A program made the position numbers and the translations under genes. Under the pieces are notes generated by a model. It did not search any database. It was not told the origin of the DNA and worked only from the letters and a program-made list of their open reading frames with translations. This document shows, one piece after another, positions 1 through 4,561 of a DNA stretch of 5,314 nt. Origin of the DNA: Candidatus Caccousia avistercoris (GTDB lineage: Bacteria; Bacillota; Clostridia; Oscillospirales; Acutalibacteraceae); assembly GCA_018715025.1 (NCBI GenBank), contig DVMK01000135.1, positions 1-5,314 on the forward strand, written 5' to 3'. How positions within the stretch are numbered: position 1 is the stretch's first letter; the number at the start of each line of letters is the position of its first letter.

Positions 1-34
1 TGTAGACTGTGTAATCTTACGCCATCAGACGAAG

Positions 35-76
35 AACGGGAAATTATTCTATATCAAAAATAATTAACTTCCCGTT
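35..76. repeat. AT-rich imperfect hairpin upstream of the corrinoid operon promoter
   Basis: The outer arms AACGGGAA (35-42) and TTCCCGTT (69-76) are perfect reverse complements. The inner arms ATTATT (43-48) and AATAAT (59-64) can extend the stem, with TAAC (65-68) bulged out. It could be the end of a transcript entering from the left of the window, or a protein-binding site. No clean T-tract follows on either strand, so a standard intrinsic terminator is not well supported. No convincing gene is visible in 1-137. Confidence 0.4.
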
Positions 77-137
77 TATCGGGGAGTTTTCCGTGAAATC
101 ACTACTATTCTTTGAAAGAGAGAAAGAAGAAAACTTC

Positions 138-166
138 TTGACTTTACAGGGGAAACCTTCTATACT
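138..166 (+). promoter_or_regulatory. Sigma-A type promoter of the corrinoid uptake operon
   Basis: The -35 box TTGACT (138-143) and -10 box TATACT (161-166) are separated by exactly 17 bp, and each differs from consensus at one position. Transcription would start near 172-174, about 13 bases before the first riboswitch stem, so the whole aptamer lies in the 5' leader. The leader to the first start codon is about 350 nt, typical for a riboswitch-controlled operon. Confidence 0.85.
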
Positions 167-185
167 GAAAATAAATTTAATCTCC

Positions 186-366
186 CCATGTGCGTATATT
201 TTGCGGCTGCGCCGCAGGAAGCCGGGTGAAAGTCCCGCACAGGAACGCTGCTGTAAGGATGGAGCGGCCCCCCAGGAAGGGAAAACGCCTTTCGGTCACT
301 GGAGAAAACTCTGGGAAGGCGGGGGGCTCGTGTTGAGAGCCAAGTCAGAATACATAGCGCACATGG
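186..366 (+). promoter_or_regulatory. Cobalamin riboswitch aptamer
   Basis: The conserved order of the cobalamin aptamer is visible: GGAAGCCGGGTGAAAGTCC (217-235), an ACAGGAACGCTGCTGTAA core (239-256), the B12-box-like GGTCACTGG (294-302), CTGGGAAGGC (311-320), and AAGTCAGAATAC (342-353) near the 3' end. Closing stem P1 is nine perfect pairs, CCATGTGCG (186-194) with CGCACATGG (358-366). A small perfect hairpin (203-215, GCGGC/GCCGC) sits just inside the 5' side. It lies in the leader of a BtuFCD-type operon, the classic setting. Known behaviour of the family is that cobalamin binding lowers expression of uptake genes. Which cobalamin form is preferred cannot be read here. Confidence 0.95.
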
Positions 367-480
367 ACCGGCATTCCCCTCGGTTTCAGGGGAGGTCTGG
401 TGAATCCGCGCCGTTTTGCGGCGTGGCGGTGTTTTGCATACCAAACAGAGCGCTGCATGGATGCCAGATTGGGGTCCATG
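362..480 (+). promoter_or_regulatory. Riboswitch expression platform: P13 hairpin and antiterminator pairing
   Basis: Hairpin 366-397 pairs GACC (366-369) with GGTC (394-397) and TCCCCT (375-380) with AGGGGA (388-393), with GGCAT bulged. It is in the position of P13. Its loop segment GTTTC (383-387) can pair with GGAAC (242-246) of the aptamer core loop, consistent with the L5-L13 kissing contact known for this class. CATGGACC (362-369) is also perfectly complementary to GGTCCATG (473-480) in the 3' arm of the terminator. That pairing cannot coexist with P1 or with the base of P13, so it reads as the ligand-free antiterminator. A further hairpin lies at 406-426 (loop TTTTG). The fold is inferred by eye. 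Confidence 0.65.
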
Positions 481-491
481 CGGCTTTTTTT
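452..491 (+). terminator. Riboswitch-controlled intrinsic terminator
   Basis: A ten-pair stem forms from GCTGCATGGA (452-461) and TCCATGCGGC (475-484) with one G-U pair, a 13-nt loop, and seven T residues directly after it (485-491). It lies between the cobalamin aptamer and the first start codon, with no gene ending before it on this strand. It therefore acts as a conditional attenuator of the operon rather than a gene-end terminator. Confidence 0.88.
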
Positions 492-522
492 ATGCCGCGG
501 GGGAAAAGAAAGGATGTTTTTC

Positions 523-1557
523 ATGAAAAAAACCGTATCGTCCCTGCTGGCGGCTGCGCTGTGCGCCGCCCTGCTTTCCTCCTGCGCCGGCGGGCAGGAG
601 CCCTCTGCGCCTGCCTCCTCCCCGCAGCCCTCCGCCGCTGCCCCCTCCTCCGGGGAGGAGGGGGACGGCTATTACCCGGTTACCCTTTCCACCTACAACG
701 GCAGCAAAGAACCCATAGAGCTGACCTTTGAGCAGGCGCCGGAAAAGGTGGTCTGCATTTGGACCAATTCCGTGGAAAACATGCTGGCCCTGGGCCTGGG
801 GGACAGGATTGCCCTGGCCGCCGGTGTTTCCCCCGAGGAAATTCTGCCGGAATACCAGGAGGAGCTGGAGAAGGTGGACGAAATCGCCCCCCAGTACCCG
901 CCGAAGGAGGACATTGTGGCCCTGGAGCCGGACTTCATTCTGGGCTGGTACTCTACCTTTTCCAGCGACAAATACTGGGGCGACACCGCTTTTTGGAACG
1001 AGCGGGGCGTGAACACCTATATTTCTTTAAACAGCGGGTTGATTCAGCCGCAAACAGTGCAGAATGAATTTGACGACATCCTGGCGCTGGGGGAAATCTT
1101 CCATGTGGAGGACAAAGCCCAGGCCCTTGTGGCAGAAATGGAAGAGCGTCTGGAGGCCGGCCGGGCCTACGCGGAGGGGAAAGAACCGGTCCGCGTGCTG
1201 ATTCTGGAAAACGAAGGGGACGCCTTCCGCAATTACGGGGAAGACAGCATAGGAGGGAACATCGCCTCCCAGGTAGGGGCGCAGATTTGCCGCGCCGACA
1301 GCAAAACCCGCCTTGGCGCGGAGGATGTGCTGGGCGAAAACCCGGACGTGCTGTTCGCCGTGCATTTCGGCGACGAAGAGGGCCAGCGGCAGTGCGTGGC
1401 CGATTTTACAGAGAACCCGGCCTTTTCCAGCCTTTCCGCCGTGCAGAACGGGAAGGTCTACCCCATTGATCTCAGCCTGATTTACAGCCCGGGGGTCCGT
1501 GTTTCCCAGTCTATCGACTATTTTCTGGAGCATCTGTATCCGGAAATGGAAAGCTGA
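523..1557 (+). CDS. btuF: Corrinoid ABC transporter substrate-binding lipoprotein (BtuF-like)
   Basis: This 344-residue protein would capture a corrinoid outside the membrane and deliver it to the permease encoded next. It begins with a lipoprotein signal: charged MKK, a hydrophobic stretch, and the lipobox LSSC with the lipidated cysteine at 21. A Ser/Pro/Ala-rich tether runs to about residue 48. The rest fits the helical-backbone binding fold of the FecB/BtuF family (Peripla_BP_2): an N-lobe about 75-168 with EKVVCIWTNSVENMLALGLG and the ALEPDFIL segment, a long connecting helix about 178-215, and a C-lobe about 222-344 with NPDVLFAV and VQNGKVYPID. The ATG at 523 was chosen because AAAGG lies 9 nt upstream and the signal peptide starts there. 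An in-frame ATG at 514 abuts that site, and an upstream GTG at 400 would run through the terminator. Substrate is inferred from the riboswitch. The fold alone would also allow a siderophore or heme. Confidence 0.88.
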   Translation: MKKTVSSLLAAALCAALLSSCAGGQEPSAPASSPQPSAAAPSSGEEGDGYYPVTLSTYNGSKEPIELTFEQAPEKVVCIWTNSVENMLALGLGDRIALAAGVSPEEILPEYQEELEKVDEIAPQYPPKEDIVALEPDFILGWYSTFSSDKYWGDTAFWNERGVNTYISLNSGLIQPQTVQNEFDDILALGEIFHVEDKAQALVAEMEERLEAGRAYAEGKEPVRVLILENEGDAFRNYGEDSIGGNIASQVGAQICRADSKTRLGAEDVLGENPDVLFAVHFGDEEGQRQCVADFTENPAFSSLSAVQNGKVYPIDLSLIYSPGVRVSQSIDYFLEHLYPEMES

Positions 1558-1563
1558 ACCAGC

Positions 1564-1569
1564 GGGAGG
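1564..1569 (+). promoter_or_regulatory. Ribosome binding site that decides the permease start
   Basis: GGGAGG ends at 1569. Two in-frame TTG codons follow, at 1573 (3 nt away, too close) and 1579 (9 nt away, workable). No ATG precedes residue 19 of the protein, so the TTG at 1579 is preferred. Confidence 0.65.
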
Positions 1570-1578
1570 TTTTTGGCG

Positions 1579-2655
1579 TTGAAAAGGGGAATCCAACGTT
1601 TTTTCGCGGGGAAGCTCACCTTTGCCGGGGTGATGGTTCTTCTTCTGGCCGCGCTGCTGGTTTCAATCCTGCTGGCCGTGCAGACAGGCTCCACCCAGAT
1701 CTCCTGGGGGGACATTCTGAATGTAGTAAAGTTCCGGCTTTTCGGCGCGGGGGACCCGGAGGTTTACGGCAAGGGGGCGGTGCCCGACATCGTCTGGTAC
1801 ATCCGCCTTCCCCGGCTGATGCTGGCGGTTGCCGTGGGCGCGGCGCTGGCGGTGTGCGGCGTAATTATGCAGGCCATTGTAAAAAATCCCCTGGCAGACC
1901 CTTATGTGCTGGGCATTTCCTCCGGCGCATCCCTGGGGGCCACGGTGGCCATCCTGCTGGGGGTGGGCTCTTTTCTGGGCTCTAACTTTGTGGGGATTTT
2001 AGGGTTCGCAGGCGCGTTCGGCGTTTCCCTGCTGGTGATCCTCCTCTCCAACGTGGGCGGCCGTTCCAATTCGGTGCGGCTGCTTCTGGCCGGGATGGCG
2101 CTCAGCTCCGTCTGCTCTGCCGCTTCCAGCTTTGTGGTGTATTTTGCCAGCGACCGGGAGGGCATGATGAGCGTCACCTATTGGCTGATGGGCAGCCTGG
2201 CGGGCGCCGAATGGGGGCAGATTGCTTTTCTGCTCCCCTTTGTCCTGCTCTGCACCCTCTTTTTCTGGTCCCAGTCCCGCACGCTGAACCTGATGCTGCT
2301 GGGGGACGAGGTCTCTGTCACCCTGGGGGCGGATCTGCACAGGTGGAGGCTCTTGTACCTTCTGCTGGCCTCGGCTCTCATCGGCTTTGTGGTGTACGCC
2401 GCCGGGATGATTGGCTTTGTGGGGCTTATCATCCCCCATGCGGCCCGCATGGTGTTCGGCTCTGACCACCGGCGGCTCATCCCGGCCAGCGCCTTGCTGG
2501 GCGCCCTGCTGCTTGTGTGGGCCGACGTGCTCTGCCGCACCATCATCCCGCGCAGCGAACTGCCCATCGGCATTCTCACCTCCCTGCTGGGCGCGCCCTG
2601 CTTTGTGTACCTGATGGCGCGGAAAACCTATGGATTCGGAGGAGGCGGCGCATGA
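1579..2655 (+). CDS. btuC: Corrinoid ABC transporter permease, FecCD/BtuC family
   Basis: This 358-residue integral membrane protein would form the homodimeric channel of a type II ABC importer. Family hallmarks are in order: a first membrane helix about 14-35, then IRLPRLMLAVAVGAALAVCG (75-94), followed by Q98, NPLADPYVLGISSGA (103-117), a glycine-rich helix 120-160, and RSNSVRLLLAGMALSS (162-177). Later come GMIGFVGLIIPHAARM (276-291), GSDHRRLIP (294-302) and ELPIGILTSLLGAPCFVYLMAR (327-348). The segment around 241-255 (GDEVSVTLGADLHRW) is the coupling region expected to touch the ATPase. Ten helices are expected for the family and the hydrophobic pattern agrees. The start is a TTG. The gene begins 21 nt after the binding-protein stop and overlaps the ATPase start by 4 nt. 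Sequence alone does not separate corrinoid from siderophore permeases. The upstream riboswitch does. Confidence 0.9.
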   Translation: MKRGIQRFFAGKLTFAGVMVLLLAALLVSILLAVQTGSTQISWGDILNVVKFRLFGAGDPEVYGKGAVPDIVWYIRLPRLMLAVAVGAALAVCGVIMQAIVKNPLADPYVLGISSGASLGATVAILLGVGSFLGSNFVGILGFAGAFGVSLLVILLSNVGGRSNSVRLLLAGMALSSVCSAASSFVVYFASDREGMMSVTYWLMGSLAGAEWGQIAFLLPFVLLCTLFFWSQSRTLNLMLLGDEVSVTLGADLHRWRLLYLLLASALIGFVVYAAGMIGFVGLIIPHAARMVFGSDHRRLIPASALLGALLLVWADVLCRTIIPRSELPIGILTSLLGAPCFVYLMARKTYGFGGGGA

Positions 2656-3425
2656 AGATAGAAGCGAAGGGGCTGTCGGCAGAGTTGGGGGGCGCCCAAA
2701 TTTTGAACGGGGTGTCGCTGGAAGCGCAGGACGGCCAGCTGGTGGGCGTCATAGGCCCCAACGGCAGCGGCAAAAGCACCCTGCTGCGCTGCCTGTACCG
2801 GGTGCTGGAGCCCACCGGCGGCGCGGTGTACCTGAACGGGCGCGAGCTCCGCTCTTATTCCGTCAAAGAGTCCGCCCGGCAGGTTTCTGTGGTGGCGCAG
2901 CACAATTATTACAATTTTGATTTTACCGTGCAGGAGGTTGTGCTGATGGGGCGTTCCCCCTATAAGCGCGCCCTGGACCGGGACACCCGGGAGGATTACC
3001 GCCTGGCGGCGGAGGCTCTGGAGAGGGTGGGAATGTCCGCCTTTGCCGGGCGCTCTTTCTCCACCCTTTCCGGCGGGGAACAGCAAAGGGTCATTCTGGC
3101 CCGCGCCCTGGCGCAGCAGACGCCGTGCCTTATTCTGGACGAACCCACCAACCACCTTGATGTAAAGTACCAGCTTCAATTGATGGACATTGTCCGCTCT
3201 CTGGGCCGCACCGTCATTGCGGCGGTACATGACCTGAACATTGCGGCCATGTACTGCGACCGGCTGTATGTGATGCGGAACGGCCGCATCGCCGCCGCGG
3301 GAACGCCGGAGGAGATCCTCACGGTGGAGTTTATCCGGGAGGTTTACGAGGTGGAAGCGGAGCTGTGCACCGACTCTGCCGGAAGGCTTCACATCCTTTA
3401 CCACCCTGGAAGCGCAGAGAAATGA
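2652..3425 (+). CDS. btuD: Corrinoid ABC transporter ATP-binding protein (BtuD/FecE-like)
   Basis: This 257-residue cytoplasmic ATPase powers import through the permease. All catalytic motifs are intact: Walker A GPNGSGKST (35-43), Q-loop glutamine Q83 in VSVVAQ, signature LSGGEQQR (139-146), Walker B LILDEP (160-165) with glutamate E164, D-loop NHLD (167-170), and switch histidine H193 in VIAAVHDLN. The TVQEVVLMGRSPY segment (92-104) is typical of ATPases partnering FecCD-type permeases. The ATG at 2652 overlaps the permease TGA as ATGA, and GGAGGAGG (2638-2645) lies 6 nt upstream, so the two are translationally coupled. It is the last gene of the operon, and a convergent gene ends 97 nt beyond its stop. 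No corrinoid adenosyltransferase or remodelling gene follows within this window. Confidence 0.9.
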   Translation: MKIEAKGLSAELGGAQILNGVSLEAQDGQLVGVIGPNGSGKSTLLRCLYRVLEPTGGAVYLNGRELRSYSVKESARQVSVVAQHNYYNFDFTVQEVVLMGRSPYKRALDRDTREDYRLAAEALERVGMSAFAGRSFSTLSGGEQQRVILARALAQQTPCLILDEPTNHLDVKYQLQLMDIVRSLGRTVIAAVHDLNIAAMYCDRLYVMRNGRIAAAGTPEEILTVEFIREVYEVEAELCTDSAGRLHILYHPGSAEK

Positions 3426-3522
3426 AGGGCTTCTGTGCGGCCGTTTTCCCGTTATCTTTTTGCAATTTTAAATACTATTTGTATTTTTGAGTATCTATAA
3501 TCTGAATTGTATTTGAGATTTT
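3426..3522. other. AT-rich convergent intergenic gap with weak hairpins
   Basis: This stretch separates the stops of two convergent genes and is clearly AT-richer than its flanks. AAATAC (3470-3475) pairs with GTATTT (3481-3486), and T residues run on to 3488. AATCT (3499-3503) pairs with AGATT (3516-3520) just before TTT. Either could serve as a weak terminator, but both stems are short and AT-only. No strong GC-rich intrinsic terminator for the corrinoid operon is visible. Confidence 0.35.
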
Positions 3523-4308
3523 TCAGGATCCGGTGGGGTGGGGAATACCGGTGAGCGTCAGAAGCAGAATAAGGAGGATGCCCGCCAGGGCGGCGGCGCC
3601 CCATGCAAGCAGCTTCCGTTTGAGGAAGGGCTTGTGCGGGGCGCTTTTCAGCAACCTTTCCAGTACGGCCCCCAGCGGGAAAGAGAGAAGGAAAATCCCG
3701 GCCCAGATGACCCAGCCGTAGTGGTACCCAGGGGGCGCGTTCCATTGCCCCAGCAGTTCGCCCAGGGCCAGCCCCAGGGCGAAACCGCCCAGCGTGGTGA
3801 AGGAAAAGCGCGGCTTCCCCAAAAGCGCCAGAAGGACCGAAAGGAACATGGCGGCCCAAAAGAGATGCTGATGCAGCAGCCAGCCGTATAAATAGGGCAG
3901 CTGGCCGGGGCTGTTCCCAAACAGCCAGCCGGTCAGGCTGTACTGCCCGGGGGCGCTCCACAGCCTGCCCAGCAGGTAAAGGAGCAGGTAGCCCCCCGCC
4001 GCCCCCAGGGCTGCCCGCAGCCGCCTGTTCCGCCCGGCGCGCTGTTCCGCTGCGGCCTTGGCGGCGGCGGCCTGGTACAGGGCGTAAGCCTGCTCTGCCT
4101 GCCCGCCCTCCGCTTCCCTGCCCAGAAGGGCCTCTGCCGTCGTCCCCAGCAATTCTGCCAGCCGAAGTAGGTTTTCGCTGCTGGGGGCGGACTGCCCCGC
4201 CTCCCATTTTGTCACCGCCTGCCGGCTGACGCCCATCTGCTCTGCCAGCTTTTCCTGGGACAGCCCCCGGCGCTTTCTCAGCTCCCGAATGGATTCGCCC
4301 AATGTCAC
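3523..4308 (-). CDS. Membrane-anchored XRE-family helix-turn-helix protein
   Basis: This 261-residue protein has an N-terminal XRE/HTH_3 DNA-binding domain (about 4-62), with the helix-turn-helix clear in LSQEKLAEQMGVSRQAVTKWE (16-36) and the typical GQSAPSSENLLRLAELLG continuation. An Ala/Glu/Gln-rich, probably helical linker (68-92) and a basic patch (RNRRLR, 93-98) follow. After that come about five hydrophobic segments, near 98-117, 139-163, 171-188, 197-216 and 232-254. The DNA-binding part would thus be tethered to the inner face of the membrane. The start is GTG at 4308 with GAGGTG 7 nt upstream. Such HTH-plus-membrane proteins are common in Firmicutes and mostly uncharacterised. I do not recognise the membrane part or its signal. 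It is divergent from the ZIP transporter gene, so it might regulate that gene or itself, but nothing here proves it. Confidence 0.85.
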   Translation of the reverse strand: MTLGESIRELRKRRGLSQEKLAEQMGVSRQAVTKWEAGQSAPSSENLLRLAELLGTTAEALLGREAEGGQAEQAYALYQAAAAKAAAEQRAGRNRRLRAALGAAGGYLLLYLLGRLWSAPGQYSLTGWLFGNSPGQLPYLYGWLLHQHLFWAAMFLSVLLALLGKPRFSFTTLGGFALGLALGELLGQWNAPPGYHYGWVIWAGIFLLSFPLGAVLERLLKSAPHKPFLKRKLLAWGAAALAGILLILLLTLTGIPHPTGS

Positions 4309-4348
4309 GGCGCTTCACCTCACAATCTGATGATGGAACCTTTCTGCA

Positions 4349-4357
4349 AGTATACCA
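4349..4357 (-). promoter_or_regulatory. Extended -10 promoter of the XRE-family gene
   Basis: On the minus strand the sequence reads TGGTATACT (4357 down to 4349), a TGn-TATACT extended -10 element. No good -35 box lies at 16-18 bp. TTGGTA (4381 to 4376) is 21 bp away. Transcription would start near 4342, giving a leader of about 34 nt that includes the GAGGTG ribosome binding site. Confidence 0.6.
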
Positions 4358-4386
4358 CGAAAAGCGGCCCCGCGCTACCAACTATC

Positions 4387-4405
4387 CGGCAACCAGCGGT
4401 TGCCG
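4387..4405. repeat. Perfect 8-bp inverted repeat in the divergent intergenic region
   Basis: CGGCAACC (4387-4394) and GGTTGCCG (4398-4405) are perfect reverse complements around a 3-nt centre AGC. It lies about 30 bp upstream of the XRE gene's -10 element and about 35 bp upstream of the ZIP -35 box. That position suits a shared operator or an upstream regulator site. No T-tract follows on either strand, so it is not a terminator. Confidence 0.5.
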
Positions 4406-4438
4406 CCGGGCGGGGGGGCCCATTTGCAGGCATTCCCA

Positions 4439-4467
4439 TTGACATTCCGGCGGGAATGTGATAGGAT
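4439..4467 (+). promoter_or_regulatory. Sigma-A type promoter of the ZIP transporter gene
   Basis: A consensus -35 box TTGACA (4439-4444) and a -10 box TAGGAT (4462-4467) are separated by exactly 17 bp. The predicted start of transcription is near 4474, immediately before the palindrome at 4477-4498. The leader to the start codon is about 88 nt. Confidence 0.8.
4442..4459. promoter_or_regulatory. Palindrome inside the ZIP promoter, candidate second operator
   Basis: ACATTCC (4442-4448) and GGAATGT (4453-4459) are perfect reverse complements with a GGCG centre, giving 16 of 18 symmetric positions. It overlaps the end of the -35 box and fills most of the spacer. A related CATTCC copy lies just upstream (4431-4436). 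A protein bound here would compete with RNA polymerase. The regulator is unknown. Confidence 0.5.
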
Positions 4468-4476
4468 GAAGACATA

Positions 4477-4498
4477 AAAGTTAGTCTAAACTAACTTT
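4477..4498. promoter_or_regulatory. Candidate metalloregulator operator (DtxR/MntR-like) at the ZIP transcription start
   Basis: The 9-bp arms AAAGTTAGT (4477-4485) and ACTAACTTT (4490-4498) are perfect reverse complements. Including the TA centre, 20 of 22 positions are symmetric. It spans about +3 to +25 relative to the predicted start, a classic repressor position. The TTAG...CTAA core resembles operators bound by DtxR/IdeR/MntR-type metal-dependent repressors. With a metal-importer gene downstream, metal-responsive repression is the simplest reading. The regulator's identity and the metal are inferred. Confidence 0.7.
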
Positions 4499-4515
4499 AA
4501 AAAAACGATACCTTT

Positions 4516-4542
4516 CCGGGCGGCGCGCGGGGCCCGCCCCGG
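4516..4542 (+). repeat. GC-rich hairpin in the ZIP leader just before the ribosome binding site
   Basis: CCGGGCGG (4516-4523) can pair with CC-G-CCCGG segments of 4534-4542, leaving C4537 bulged and a loop of about 10 nt. The stem ends 8 nt before the AGGAGG at 4551-4556. No T-tract follows, so it is not an intrinsic terminator. It could affect translation or mRNA stability, or simply reflect local GC richness. Confidence 0.35.
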
Positions 4543-4561
4543 AGAAGAAGAGGAGGATACT

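Noticed and set aside
400..522. An N-terminal extension of the binding protein from a GTG at 400.
   Set aside because: It would be translated from the riboswitch terminator region and would bury the signal peptide 41 residues in. The ATG at 523 has a spaced ribosome binding site and starts a proper lipoprotein signal.
93..731. A 212-codon plus-strand open frame across the leader and the start of the first transporter gene.
   Set aside because: It runs through the promoter, riboswitch and terminator, has no domain-like sequence, and ends inside the binding-protein gene in another frame.
1027..1596. A long minus-strand open frame opposite the binding-protein gene.
   Set aside because: It is a GC-driven shadow with no recognisable domain and no ribosome binding site or promoter context.
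2628..3404. A 258-codon minus-strand frame opposite the ATPase gene.
   Set aside because: The plus strand encodes a fully motif-complete ABC ATPase. The opposite frame reads as low-information Arg/Gly/His-rich sequence.
3452..4381. A 309-codon minus-strand frame overlapping the XRE gene in another frame.
   Set aside because: It is longer than the XRE frame but is an Arg/Gly/Ala-rich shadow. The XRE frame carries a clear helix-turn-helix and membrane segments.
4477..4498. The palindrome before the ZIP gene read as an intrinsic terminator, since A-runs follow it.
   Set aside because: The stem is AT-rich, the plus strand has A rather than T after it, and it lies just downstream of a good promoter. 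An operator fits better.
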